Numbered from the stretch's first letter, positions 1-7,057 are shown. The stretch: 11,154 bases of DNA from an uncultured Eubacteriales bacterium (GCA_900547645.1 URHP01000052.1:1-11154); one strand, 5' to 3'. A program made the numbers and translations. The notes: generated by a model not told the origin, from the letters alone.

Positions 1-36
1 CCGTCTGATCCCCCGCGAAAAACGGAAAAATCCCAT

Positions 37-60
37 CAATCGGGGCACGGCGCCCGATTG
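37..60. repeat. Short inverted repeat downstream of the GH51 terminator
   Basis: Perfect 8-bp arms, CAATCGGG at 37-44 and CCCGATTG at 53-60, are separated by 8 bp. Neither side has an immediate T-run; on the minus strand a T5 tract follows only after several bases. It could be a backup terminator or an RNA 3' stabiliser behind the stronger hairpin at 74-107. Nothing else is recognisable in bases 1-73. Confidence 0.35.
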
Positions 61-73
61 CCAAACCCATAAT

Positions 74-107
74 AAAACAGCGCTTCCCGACCGGGAAGCG
101 CTGTTTT
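74..107 (-). terminator. Intrinsic terminator after the GH51 gene
   Basis: Perfect 16-bp inverted repeat: arm AAAACAGCGCTTCCCG at 74-89, a 2-bp centre, and its complement at 92-107. In the minus direction the GC-rich stem ends in TTTTATTAT. It begins 7 bp after the TAA stop of the GH51 gene. The A-run on the other side means it could also work for transcription on the plus strand. Confidence 0.85.
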
Positions 108-114
108 GAAGCCG

Positions 115-2043
115 TTATTTCCGGAAGATGAGCACGGAAAAACTGTGCGGCGGAAGTTCCACCGTACGCGCCGCGGTGGGCGCCACTTCTACGGGGACGA
201 TCTTTTCGGGCTCTTCCGCCGTGTTGCAGTCGGAAAGCGCTCCCTTCATCTGTACGACGCGCAGCATCTCGCCGAAATCGAAATCGCCCTCCACGTCCGC
301 CGTCACGGCGGTATCCGCCGCGTTGACGACCTTGACATAGGTGAGATCGCCCGAGGAGGTCGCAGAAACATAGGTATTTTCCGTGTCCGTCGTGGTCGGA
401 TAGGAAATTTCGCCCGTCAGGAGCGAATACATCTTCTGAACATAATAATTTGCCGAGCCGAACGCGCTGCGGGCGTCGAACCAGATGAGATCGGGACTCC
501 ATTGCGTATACCCGATCCGCGCAAGCAGCGGCGCATACGATTTCATGACCACGACATCGGCATTGCGCTCCATGCCCGTCATGAACGCCGCTTCCGCGAG
601 CGCGCCCTCCCACACGTTGGCTTCCGGCGACAAAAGCCCCGCTTTCCCCGGAACGTGCGCCGCATATTCTCCCGCATAAACAAGTCCCGTGCGGGGATAT
701 TTGTCATACATGCCCGCATTGGCATACAGCCATTCGGGCGGCATATAGAAGTGCTCGTCGGATGCAAACACGAATTCCGGATCGCTTTTCAGATTTTTGC
801 GCGTCCATTCCCATGCGTCGCGCCAGCGCGGCGTTCCCACGTCCGGCCCCACCGTGCCGATCACCTTGATCGCGGGATACTTTTCATGCACGCGGCGGGA
901 GAACAGTTCAAAACGGCGGTAAAAGTCGCTCTCCTCCGTCTGCCACTGCTCGTTCCCCAACCCGAGATATTCCAATCCGAAAGGTTCGGGGTGTCCCATT
1001 TCGGCGCGCACCCTGCCCCAGACGGTGTCCCTGCCGCCGTTGGCGAACTCCACCACGTCGAGCGCATCCTGAATGTACGCCTCCAATTCGGGATCGTCCG
1101 GCGCCACCGCCTCTTTCGACATATATTGGCAGGCGATCCCCAGCCCCACGACGGGAAGCGGTTTCGCCCCGAGATATTCGCACAGCAGAAAGTATTCGTA
1201 CCAGCCGATGCCCAGCGTCTGACCATAGTGGGAAAACGCCGAACGGAAATCCCCCTCTTCTTTCGCGCCGTGCACCGCCCAGCGGTTCCAGTTATGCCGC
1301 CTGCGTTCGGGCTGTCCCACCGAAAGTTTCCAGCGGTAGCGGTTCTGCAGCGTGTTCCCCTCGACGACGCAGCCGCCCGGGAAACGCACGAATCCCGGAC
1401 GCAGCTCTTTGAGAAGCCGCGCGAGATCGCGCCGGAAGATGCCGTAGACGGCGTCCTCGGGCAGAAGCGAGAAGTTGTCGATATGCACAGCGCCCGCCCG
1501 CTCCAGCGTAAAGCGGAACTGCGCGCCGTCGCATGCGCACTTCGTCCTGACGCGGAAGGCGTACCTGTGCCACTTCCCGTCCGCACGCGCACGGCATTTC
1601 ACTTCAAACGCCATCCCCCCCCGCGCATAGACGCCGACGGTGATGCCCCCGCGGTAGTCGTACGAACGCACCCAGAAGGAAAGTTTCAGCGCCGCACCCT
1701 TTTCCAGCCAGATGCCGCCGTACGCCCTGTTGGAGACGCCGCATTGCCCGCGTTCGGTCACGACGCGCAGATAGTGCGGATTTTCCACGAAGAGGGGACG
1801 GTCGTCCTTGACCTTGACCGCGACGGGCGCGCCCTCCGGAAAGACGTCCCACGCATACCCGCCGTCGTTTTTCACCTGATAATCGCCGATCTTCCCGTGG
1901 ACGTCCTTCGCCTCAAAATTGCGGTTTTCCAGCAATTCGGCATACAGTCCGCCGTCCAGCGCATAGTTGATGTCTTCCAAAAAAATTCCCGTGCCGCCCT
2001 CGCGGACGGGAACGCTGTTTTCCTTTGAAATGGATATTTTCAT
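115..2043 (-). CDS. GH51 family alpha-L-arabinofuranosidase (cytoplasmic)
   Basis: Predicted to release terminal alpha-L-arabinofuranose from arabinan- or arabinoxylan-derived oligosaccharides by a retaining mechanism. The protein has 642 residues from the ATG at 2043. That start is preferred over an in-frame ATG at 2079 because AGGGGAG at 2050-2056 sits about 6 bp upstream. There is no signal peptide, so it should act on imported oligosaccharides. Residues about 60-195 look like a beta-sandwich carbohydrate-binding module (CBM4-like), ending in HIDNFSLLPEDAVYG. The TIM barrel follows: RFPGGCVVEGN near 220-230, the acid/base glutamate in GLGNEQW (E365), DEHFYMPPEWL near 429-439, and the probable nucleophile in YAGEY (E459). 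The C-terminal beta-sandwich ends in SFSVLIFRK. Length and motif order fit the family. No sugar transporter or regulator is visible beside it, so the exact substrate is inferred. The gene has its own leader and terminator and appears independent of the phosphate genes. Confidence 0.9.
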   Translation of the reverse strand: MKISISKENSVPVREGGTGIFLEDINYALDGGLYAELLENRNFEAKDVHGKIGDYQVKNDGGYAWDVFPEGAPVAVKVKDDRPLFVENPHYLRVVTERGQCGVSNRAYGGIWLEKGAALKLSFWVRSYDYRGGITVGVYARGGMAFEVKCRARADGKWHRYAFRVRTKCACDGAQFRFTLERAGAVHIDNFSLLPEDAVYGIFRRDLARLLKELRPGFVRFPGGCVVEGNTLQNRYRWKLSVGQPERRRHNWNRWAVHGAKEEGDFRSAFSHYGQTLGIGWYEYFLLCEYLGAKPLPVVGLGIACQYMSKEAVAPDDPELEAYIQDALDVVEFANGGRDTVWGRVRAEMGHPEPFGLEYLGLGNEQWQTEESDFYRRFELFSRRVHEKYPAIKVIGTVGPDVGTPRWRDAWEWTRKNLKSDPEFVFASDEHFYMPPEWLYANAGMYDKYPRTGLVYAGEYAAHVPGKAGLLSPEANVWEGALAEAAFMTGMERNADVVVMKSYAPLLARIGYTQWSPDLIWFDARSAFGSANYYVQKMYSLLTGEISYPTTTDTENTYVSATSSGDLTYVKVVNAADTAVTADVEGDFDFGEMLRVVQMKGALSDCNTAEEPEKIVPVEVAPTAARTVELPPHSFSVLIFRK

Positions 2044-2372
2044 GCCGTACTCCCCTTCGCCCCATGGGCGATTCCCCATACGGGATCACGCATACAGGAT
2101 CCTGTAAGGGAAAAATACGAACTCGCTTTTGCGGCATCTTTTGCGCGCCTTGCCGTTCATCGTCTTTGCAATACTTGGGTATTACTACATCCTCTTCGTG
2201 GCAAATCATCTCAAAATCCTGCCGCAAAAAGTGCAAAGCCATCAAAAGCGGCAAGACGGGCGGTCAGGTGCGGCGAAGCCCGCAGCGCGTGCCGTGTGGC
2301 ACGGGCAAGGGTTTCAACAATGCATGGGCGTCCCGGTTTCCGCTTTTGATCGGGTTCGTATCCTTCTCTTAC
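2044..2372 (-). promoter_or_regulatory. Long, inverted-repeat-rich 5' leader of the GH51 gene
   Basis: This 329-bp non-coding stretch holds several perfect inverted repeats. Arms at 2340-2350 and 2241-2251 pair over 11 bp (CCGCTTTTGAT/ATCAAAAGCGG). Arms at 2220-2229 and 2127-2136 pair over 10 bp (TGCCGCAAAA/TTTTGCGGCA). The two inner arms can also pair with each other over 6 bp (TGCCGC 2220-2225 with GCGGCA 2248-2253). Hairpins lie inside the first loop (2288-2303 and 2269-2284). Nearer the start codon are a 14-bp palindrome (2093-2106), TCCC/GGGA (2073-2085) and CGCCC/GGGCG (2058-2070), the last just upstream of the Shine-Dalgarno. In a minus-strand transcript this would be a structured leader with mutually exclusive stems. 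I recognise no known riboswitch. It could instead be a dispersed intergenic repeat. Short open frames here run into the GH51 gene out of frame and are not convincing. Confidence 0.4.
2093..2106. repeat. 14-bp perfect palindrome, candidate operator or leader hairpin
   Basis: TACAGGATCCTGTA is a perfect palindrome lying 50-63 bp upstream of the GH51 start codon. A dyad here could be an operator for a local sugar-responsive repressor, although no repressor gene is in the window. As RNA it would be one of three short hairpins before the ribosome binding site. It does not match an operator I can name. Confidence 0.35.
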
Positions 2373-2381
2373 AGTATAGCA
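2373..2381 (-). promoter_or_regulatory. Candidate extended -10 promoter for the GH51 gene
   Basis: Reading the minus strand, TGCTATACT combines a TGn extension with TATACT, five of six matches to TATAAT. The best -35 at 17-bp spacing is TTCCCC, which is poor and lies inside the kinase terminator hairpin, so the extended -10 would have to carry recognition. The start would be near 2366, giving a leader of about 320 nt. No better-spaced promoter was seen closer to the gene. Confidence 0.45.
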
Positions 2382-2382
2382 C

Positions 2383-2419
2383 AAAAATTGCCGCAGGGGA
2401 AGCCCCTGCGGCAATTTTT
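2383..2419 (-). terminator. Intrinsic terminator after phoR
   Basis: Perfect 17-bp arms at 2383-2399 and 2403-2419 (AAAAATTGCCGCAGGGG and its complement) flank a 3-bp loop. The GC-rich core ends in a T-run on either strand, so it can work in both directions. It begins 18 bp beyond the kinase stop codon and directly abuts the candidate GH51 promoter. Confidence 0.92.
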
Positions 2420-2437
2420 TCCGTGAAAATAACGGGA

Positions 2438-3814
2438 TCAGGCGGAAACGTTCCCCTCATTTCGGGGAAATCCGATGCGGAAGGTGCTGCCGACGCCCTC
2501 TTTGCTCTCCACTGTGAGCGACCAACCCTGCTTTTTGCACAGCTTCTTGACGACGGAGAGCCCCAGCCCGAAGCCGCCGTTCTTGCCGTTATGTGATTTA
2601 TCCACCGTAAAGAACCGGTCGAAGATGCGCTCGAGGTTTTCCTCCGAAATGCCGATGCCCGTATCCGAAACGGTAAATTCTTCCTTCGTCAGAAGCACGG
2701 AGACGCTGCCGCCCTCGCGGTTATAGCGGATGGCGTTGCGGATGATATTGCCGAAAATCTCCGTCACCCGCTCGTGACGGCTCATGAGCACGACGTCCTC
2801 CTTGATCTCGGAGAGCAGAATGATCTTCTTTTCGCGGAATTCGGGCGTCAGCGCGGCAAGCGTCTCGCGGGCGATGCGCGACGCATCCACTTCATAGAGC
2901 GGAAGGTCCTCGCTGTCGATCTCGCTGTAATTGATGATGGAAGCGACCAGGCTCTGCAGCCGTTCGCTCTGCGTAAGGATGGTCTGCGCCGCGCGCTGTG
3001 CGCGTTCTCCGTTCATGCTGCCGGATGCGAGCAGCTCCGCAAAACCGCGGATGGACGTGAGCGGCGTGTTCATTTCATGCGTGACGTTGGCGATGAATTC
3101 ATCCTTGGACTGCTGCGCTTTGACGACCTGCTCCCGCTCTTCGGCGATCTCCTGCACGCGCGCTTCGGCGTCCTCGTTCATGCGGTTGATGAGCTGCGCA
3201 AAGGGCTTGAGTTCGGGCACGGAGGGTTCCACGCGCTTCTTTCTTGCCGCGTCCTTGGCGAGCTGTTCCAAAGGCTTTAAGATGAAGCCCGTAGAAAGAT
3301 AGGAAAGCAGCAGACAGACGACGGCGTCCGCCGCCAGAAAGACGGCAACGGCAGGCAGCGCGTCGAGATAGATGCTCCACATCGACTGCGTTCGCTCCGC
3401 AATGCGCACAAGGTAGCCGTCGAACCGCTTGCAATAATAGATGAACGTATCGCCCAGCGTCTGCGAAACACGCGTATCGAACCCCTCGCCCGATTCGCCG
3501 GAGATCGCATCGCGCACTTCGGGGCGCATCGCGCGGGAAGAATCGTCCTCATCCTCGGAATCGGCGATAAACTCCCCTTCCGAAGTCAGAAAGGTGACGC
3601 GGGCGCCCCCCAGCGCGGCAGAAAGCTCCTTTGCGTACGCCTCGTCCAGCGTTTCGACGCTGCGCGTGTCGTCAAATGCCGCCATATACGCGCGCAGATA
3701 CCGCTGCGAATAGGCAATGTCGTTGTCGTAGTAGATCTCGGCGGAAACCACGGAAAAGACGATGAGCGCGATCGCCGTGATGGCGAAGCCGATCCACATG
3801 ATGCGTTTTTTCAT
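2438..3814 (-). CDS. phoR: PhoR-like membrane sensor histidine kinase
   Basis: Sensor kinase of 458 residues, predicted to autophosphorylate and pass phosphate to the PhoB-type regulator encoded just upstream. Transmembrane helix 1 is about residues 5-26, an extracytoplasmic domain of about 120 residues follows (28-148), and helix 2 is about 150-178. The outer domain has a PDC-like strand pattern (VTFLTSEGEFIADS, then RPEVRDAISGE). A short HAMP-like segment (178-225) leads to the HisKA domain with H246 in FIANVTHEMNTPL. The ATPase domain shows an N box with N360 (IIRNAIRYN), the G1 box DTGIGI (384-389), FDRFF (398-402) and the G2 box GFGLGLS (414-420). All catalytic motifs are intact. There is no obvious PAS domain, unlike E. 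coli PhoR. The ATG start has only a weak AGGCAGG-type binding site. The gene lies 97 bp beyond the regulator gene, behind a strong terminator. Assignment to phosphate sensing rests on context. Confidence 0.88.
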   Translation of the reverse strand: MKKRIMWIGFAITAIALIVFSVVSAEIYYDNDIAYSQRYLRAYMAAFDDTRSVETLDEAYAKELSAALGGARVTFLTSEGEFIADSEDEDDSSRAMRPEVRDAISGESGEGFDTRVSQTLGDTFIYYCKRFDGYLVRIAERTQSMWSIYLDALPAVAVFLAADAVVCLLLSYLSTGFILKPLEQLAKDAARKKRVEPSVPELKPFAQLINRMNEDAEARVQEIAEEREQVVKAQQSKDEFIANVTHEMNTPLTSIRGFAELLASGSMNGERAQRAAQTILTQSERLQSLVASIINYSEIDSEDLPLYEVDASRIARETLAALTPEFREKKIILLSEIKEDVVLMSRHERVTEIFGNIIRNAIRYNREGGSVSVLLTKEEFTVSDTGIGISEENLERIFDRFFTVDKSHNGKNGGFGLGLSVVKKLCKKQGWSLTVESKEGVGSTFRIGFPRNEGNVSA

Positions 3815-3854
3815 ATTACCTGCCTGTCCTCTTATGCAGAGACGATCCCTTCGC

Positions 3855-3873
3855 AGACGGCGCGGCGCCGTCT
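3855..3873. repeat. GC-rich hairpin in the phoR leader
   Basis: AGACGGCGC at 3855-3863 and GCGCCGTCT at 3865-3873 are perfect complements with a single central base, so a real hairpin would keep about 7 bp with a 5-nt loop. It lies between the regulator terminator and the phoR start and has no T-run. It may protect a processed or read-through mRNA end, or affect phoR translation. Confidence 0.4.
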
Positions 3874-3883
3874 CCCGCTATCA

Positions 3884-3907
3884 AAAAAGGGGCGCACGCC
3901 CCTTTTT
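3884..3907 (-). terminator. Intrinsic terminator after phoB, upstream of phoR
   Basis: AAAAAGGGGC at 3884-3893 pairs perfectly with GCCCCTTTTT at 3898-3907 around the loop GCAC. In the minus direction the stem ends in a T6 run (3883-3888). It starts about 4 bp after the TGA of the response regulator. No convincing promoter lies between it and phoR, so phoR expression may depend on read-through. Confidence 0.85.
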
Positions 3908-3911
3908 GCGA

Positions 3912-4562
3912 TCAGTCCGCAATAAACTTATAGCCGACGCCGAATACCGTTTCAAAATTGAGTCCGAGCTTTCTCAGCCGCGCGATATGGTTGTCGAGCG
4001 TGCGCGTCTCGCCGCCGTCATATCCCCACACGTCGGTGAGAATGGCCTCGCGCGAGAGCACCTTCCCCTCGTTGAGCATGAAATATTTGAGAAGCTGATA
4101 TTCCTTATTGCTCAGATCGAGTTCTTTGCCGCGATAGTAGACCGCCATGTTTTCGGTATTCATGACGAGCTGACCGAGGCTGAGCAGATTGGTCTTGTGA
4201 ATGCGCCTGAGCGCCGCGTTGACGCGCGCAATGAGTTCGAGCACGCCGAACGGCTTGGAGATATAGTCGTCCGCACCGGCATTCAGCCCTTTCACCTTGT
4301 CCGTCTCCTTGCCGAGCGCCGAAAGCATGATGACGCACAGCGCAGGAAAGCGCGCCTTGAGCCGCTCAAGCACTTCCAGCCCGTTGCCGTCCGAGAGCAT
4401 GACGTCCAGCAGCACCACGTCCGGGAGATGCTCCTCGATCGCGGCGGAAAACGCCTTCACCGTCGTGAACGTGCGGCAGGAAATGCTGTGCATATCCAAT
4501 GTGCATTGGACGAGATCGCAGATACTCTCGTCGTCTTCGAGTAAATAGACCTGTTCGTTCAT
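3912..4562 (-). CDS. phoB: PhoB/PhoP-family (OmpR-type) response regulator
   Basis: Two-component regulator of 216 residues, predicted to bind Pho half-sites and activate phosphate-starvation genes when phosphorylated. The receiver domain (3-118) has acidic pocket residues E9, D10 and D11, phosphoacceptor D53 (LLDVML), the switch residue S81 and lysine K103 in ISKPF. The winged-helix domain (about 126-216) shows EYQLLKYFMLNEGKVLSREAI, DNHIARLRKLGL and the terminal FGVGYKF. The usual LRKKL segment reads LRKLGL, a slightly shortened turn. The ATG at 4562 is chosen over an upstream in-frame TTG at 4586, which would overlap the transporter gene. This ATG lies 4 bp after the transporter stop and has no clear Shine-Dalgarno, so translational coupling is likely. 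The family is certain; the PhoB role is inferred from the pst, phoU and phoR neighbours. Confidence 0.9.
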   Translation of the reverse strand: MNEQVYLLEDDESICDLVQCTLDMHSISCRTFTTVKAFSAAIEEHLPDVVLLDVMLSDGNGLEVLERLKARFPALCVIMLSALGKETDKVKGLNAGADDYISKPFGVLELIARVNAALRRIHKTNLLSLGQLVMNTENMAVYYRGKELDLSNKEYQLLKYFMLNEGKVLSREAILTDVWGYDGGETRTLDNHIARLRKLGLNFETVFGVGYKFIAD

Positions 4563-4566
4563 ATGT

Positions 4567-6234
4567 TTATTTGATGGAGTGCGCAATATACGTCAGATGG
4601 TCGGCGGCGCGCTCCAGATTTCCCACAAGGTTGATAAATACGCTGGAATTCTGCGGCTGACACTTGCCTTCGTTCAGCCGTTTGATATGTTTGTTGACGA
4701 GCGTACGGCGGTAGTTGTCGATCTCGTCCTCGAGCGCGTCCACCTCCTTCAGGCGCACATAGTCGCGCTCCAGGAACGCCGCAAGCGAGGCAACATACAG
4801 CTTCTTGATCTTTTCGTACATTTCCTGCGTCATGCTTAAGAATTCGCCCGAAAAGACAAGCCCGTCCTTTTCATAGTGGTCGGTATACTTGGTCACGTTG
4901 TCGGCAAGTTCGCCGATACGCACAATGTCGTTGAGCACATAGTGCATGCTCGAGATCGTCTTTTCGTCCTCCATGACAAGGGAGGATGCGGAGAGCTTGA
5001 CAAGATATTCCACCGCCGCGCGGTTTGCCTCCGAAAGTTTTGCGTTGCGCTCCTGCACGTCCTGCTTGACCGTAACGTCCTTTCTGAGGAAGGCTTCGAA
5101 CGCCTCCGTCAGCGTGCTCACCGCATAGGTGACCATCTTGCCCATTTCCTGATAGAGATGCCCGAGGGCGACGGAGGGCTGACGCAGAAGACGCTCGTCC
5201 AGATCGCCGAGAATGCCGTTTCCCGCCCCTTCCGACGCGGTCTTCTTTTCCCGCACGAGGAAGTTGGCAAGTCTGACGAATCCCTTGGCAAACGGCAGGA
5301 ACAGACAGGTACAGGTGACGTTGAACAGCGTGTGGAAGAATGCGATCTGGAACTGATAGTTGGTACCCGTCGCCGTCGGGGGGAAAATTTTCTGAAGCAC
5401 CGTTTCAGAGAACGAGGTCCCGAACGGCTGCCAGCAGAGCAGGAACACAGTGAAAATAATTGCCCCGAAGCAGTTGAACAGCAGGTGAATGACCGCGGCG
5501 CGGCGGGCGTTCGCGCTGGCGCCGATGGATGAGAGCAGCACCGTGACGCAGGTGCCGATATTCGAGCCGATGATCACATAATATACGCCGTCCCCCGAGC
5601 CGCCGATCAGCACGCCGCTGGTCGCAAGCACGACCACGATGCTCGTCACCGCGGAAGAGGATTGAATGATCCCCGTTGCGACAATGCCGATGAGCAACAG
5701 CAGGAAGGGATTCTGTACAACGGCGAGCGCATCGCGGATGACCGTAAGAATATCGTCATTATCCATGGAATCGGACATCACGCCAAGCCCTACAAAGATC
5801 AGCCCGAGTCCCGCAAGCACGTTGCCGACGACTTTGACCTTTTCGCTCTTGGCGAACATCGTCATGAACACGCCGACAAGCGCAAGCAGCAGCAGGAACG
5901 CAGAGACGTCGAGGCTGCCCAAGGAAGCGATCCATGCCGTGATGGTGGTGCCGATGTTGGCGCCCATGATGACGGCCGTCGCCTGAAACAGCGTCATGAT
6001 GCCGGCATTGACGAGGCCGACCACCATGACGGTCGTTGCCGACGAACTCTGAATGATCATCGTCGTGGCAGCGCCGATCCCGACACCCGCGATCCGGTTA
6101 TTCGCCGTCTTGTTGAGCATGCTCTTGAGCCTGCCGTGGGCGAGCCGGGACATGCTGTCCGACATCATGTTCATGCCGATCAGGAATGCACCGAGTCCTC
6201 CGCACAGTTCAAGCACGAGATAGACGTATTCCAT
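4567..6234 (-). CDS. Na/Pi cotransporter family protein with C-terminal PhoU-like domain
   Basis: Membrane protein of 555 residues, predicted to move inorganic phosphate with sodium; some relatives of this family act in export or homeostasis. The N-terminal half (about 1-330) carries the two inverted Na/Pi repeats, each with a QSSS signature (62-65 in TTMIIQSSSATT, 191-194 in TGIIQSSSAVTS), plus GANIGTT (91-97) and GSNIGT (223-228). A soluble helical tail (about 355-555) resembles PhoU, with DIVRIGELADNV (436-447) and NLERAADHLTYI (539-550). The ATG at 6234 is preferred: AGAGGG lies 3 bp upstream, while the in-frame TTG at 6249 has no binding site. A near-consensus promoter lies upstream (6279-6307). 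The gene is followed at 4 bp by the response regulator, so transporter and regulator should share an mRNA. The direction of transport cannot be read from sequence. Confidence 0.92.
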   Translation of the reverse strand: MEYVYLVLELCGGLGAFLIGMNMMSDSMSRLAHGRLKSMLNKTANNRIAGVGIGAATTMIIQSSSATTVMVVGLVNAGIMTLFQATAVIMGANIGTTITAWIASLGSLDVSAFLLLLALVGVFMTMFAKSEKVKVVGNVLAGLGLIFVGLGVMSDSMDNDDILTVIRDALAVVQNPFLLLLIGIVATGIIQSSSAVTSIVVVLATSGVLIGGSGDGVYYVIIGSNIGTCVTVLLSSIGASANARRAAVIHLLFNCFGAIIFTVFLLCWQPFGTSFSETVLQKIFPPTATGTNYQFQIAFFHTLFNVTCTCLFLPFAKGFVRLANFLVREKKTASEGAGNGILGDLDERLLRQPSVALGHLYQEMGKMVTYAVSTLTEAFEAFLRKDVTVKQDVQERNAKLSEANRAAVEYLVKLSASSLVMEDEKTISSMHYVLNDIVRIGELADNVTKYTDHYEKDGLVFSGEFLSMTQEMYEKIKKLYVASLAAFLERDYVRLKEVDALEDEIDNYRRTLVNKHIKRLNEGKCQPQNSSVFINLVGNLERAADHLTYIAHSIK

Positions 6235-6278
6235 AAACCCTCTTCCCAACGTAGAATGCCGCAGACGCGGACAAGACC

Positions 6279-6307
6279 ATTATACAGGGAAGCGCAGGGT
6301 TTGTCAC
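6279..6307 (-). promoter_or_regulatory. Sigma-A-type promoter for the Na/Pi transporter-phoB unit
   Basis: On the minus strand, GTGACA (6302-6307) and a perfect TATAAT (6279-6284) are separated by exactly 17 bp. This is the best consensus promoter in the window. Just upstream is an A/T-tract region with the perfect palindrome GAAAAAATTTTTTC (6325-6338), which could serve as an UP element. The start would fall near 6272, giving a leader of about 38 nt. Because the -35 matches well, basal transcription without an activator is expected. Confidence 0.8.
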
Positions 6308-6343
6308 CTGATTTTCATAAATTTGAAAAAATTTTTTCTAACA

Positions 6344-6377
6344 GAAAATCGGGGACCGCTCTCGCTCCCCTCTTTTC
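6344..6377 (-). terminator. Probable terminator after phoU
   Basis: The stem is GAAAA (6344-6348) plus GGGGA (6351-6355), pairing with TCCCC (6366-6370) and TTTTC (6373-6377). It has a 2x2 internal mismatch and a 10-nt loop. In the minus direction it ends in TTTTC. It lies 24 bp past the phoU stop and just upstream of the transporter promoter. The imperfect stem suggests partial termination, so some read-through into the transporter and regulator genes is possible. Confidence 0.6.
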
Positions 6378-6400
6378 CGTAACACGCTGCGCAGACGCGC

Positions 6401-7057
6401 TTACTGATATTCCTTATGCACGCCCGTCACGAGGTATTTTGCCCACTCGCTGACGTTGACGGCATAGTCGCCGATCTTTTCCAGATACTTTGCGATCATC
6501 AGAAGCTGGACTGCCTGATCGGCGACGCCCGCGTCTCCCGCGATGCGATTGATCAGCTCCTGCTTGACCTCATTGAAAAGCGTATCCATCTCGTCGTCGG
6601 CGTGGATGACCATATCCGCGCCTCCCACGCTCTCGCTCATGAACGCTTCGACGCTCTGGTGGATCATCGCCACGGCGAGATCGCCCATGCGCCCGATATG
6701 CTCGGGCTCCTTGAACAGCTTATCATCGGGGAAGGAACGAACGATCTCGCCGATGTCCGCCGCCTGATCGCCGATGCGCTCGACGTCCGTGATGACCTTC
6801 AGCGCCGTCGTCACTTTGACGAGGTCGCGCGCGACGGGCTGCTGCTTCAAGAGAATGCGCATACACTTCTTCTCGATCGCCATTTCAAGGTCATCGACCT
6901 CCCTGTCCGTTTCCGAAACGGAAGCGCCGAGCGCTCTGTCCAGTGTCTTTAAGGAAGCGACCGCATCGGTGATCATCCGCTCGGTAATGGCGCACATCCG
7001 CTCGAGCGTTTCGTGCAAATCTGTAAGTTCTTCGTCAAAATATTTTCTGGGTGCCAT
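6401..7057 (-). CDS. phoU: Phosphate signalling and transport regulator PhoU
   Basis: Cytoplasmic helical protein of 218 residues, the usual PhoU length. The family restrains Pst uptake and links transporter state to the PhoR kinase. It has two three-helix-bundle repeats, each with a metal-binding signature: DVERIGDQAADIGE (91-104) and YLEKIGDYAVNVSEW (191-205). Both acidic motifs are intact. The ATG start has AGGAG 7 bp upstream (7064-7068). The gene lies 61 bp after pstB and is the last gene of the pst operon. A second PhoU-like domain is fused to the Na/Pi transporter encoded next, so the cell has at least two PhoU modules. Confidence 0.96.
   Translation of the reverse strand: MAPRKYFDEELTDLHETLERMCAITERMITDAVASLKTLDRALGASVSETDREVDDLEMAIEKKCMRILLKQQPVARDLVKVTTALKVITDVERIGDQAADIGEIVRSFPDDKLFKEPEHIGRMGDLAVAMIHQSVEAFMSESVGGADMVIHADDEMDTLFNEVKQELINRIAGDAGVADQAVQLLMIAKYLEKIGDYAVNVSEWAKYLVTGVHKEYQ

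Noticed and set aside
106..2028. 640-residue open frame on the plus strand opposite the GH51 gene
   Set aside because: It is a complete antisense shadow of a well-supported GH51 gene, has an Arg/His/Phe-rich composition typical of reverse frames in GC-rich DNA, and shows no recognisable domain.
2183..2204. TTGCCA and TAATAC on the minus strand as a closer GH51 promoter
   Set aside because: The spacing between the two hexamers is about 14 bp, too short for a normal sigma-A promoter.
1913..2254. 113-residue minus-strand frame spanning the GH51 leader
   Set aside because: The N-terminal part looks mildly protein-like, but the frame runs out of phase into the GH51 gene, has no good ribosome binding site, and covers the inverted-repeat arms of the leader.
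2211..2414. 67-residue minus-strand frame ahead of the GH51 gene
   Set aside because: It starts inside the kinase terminator hairpin and upstream of the candidate promoter, and its composition is repetitive, so translation is unlikely.
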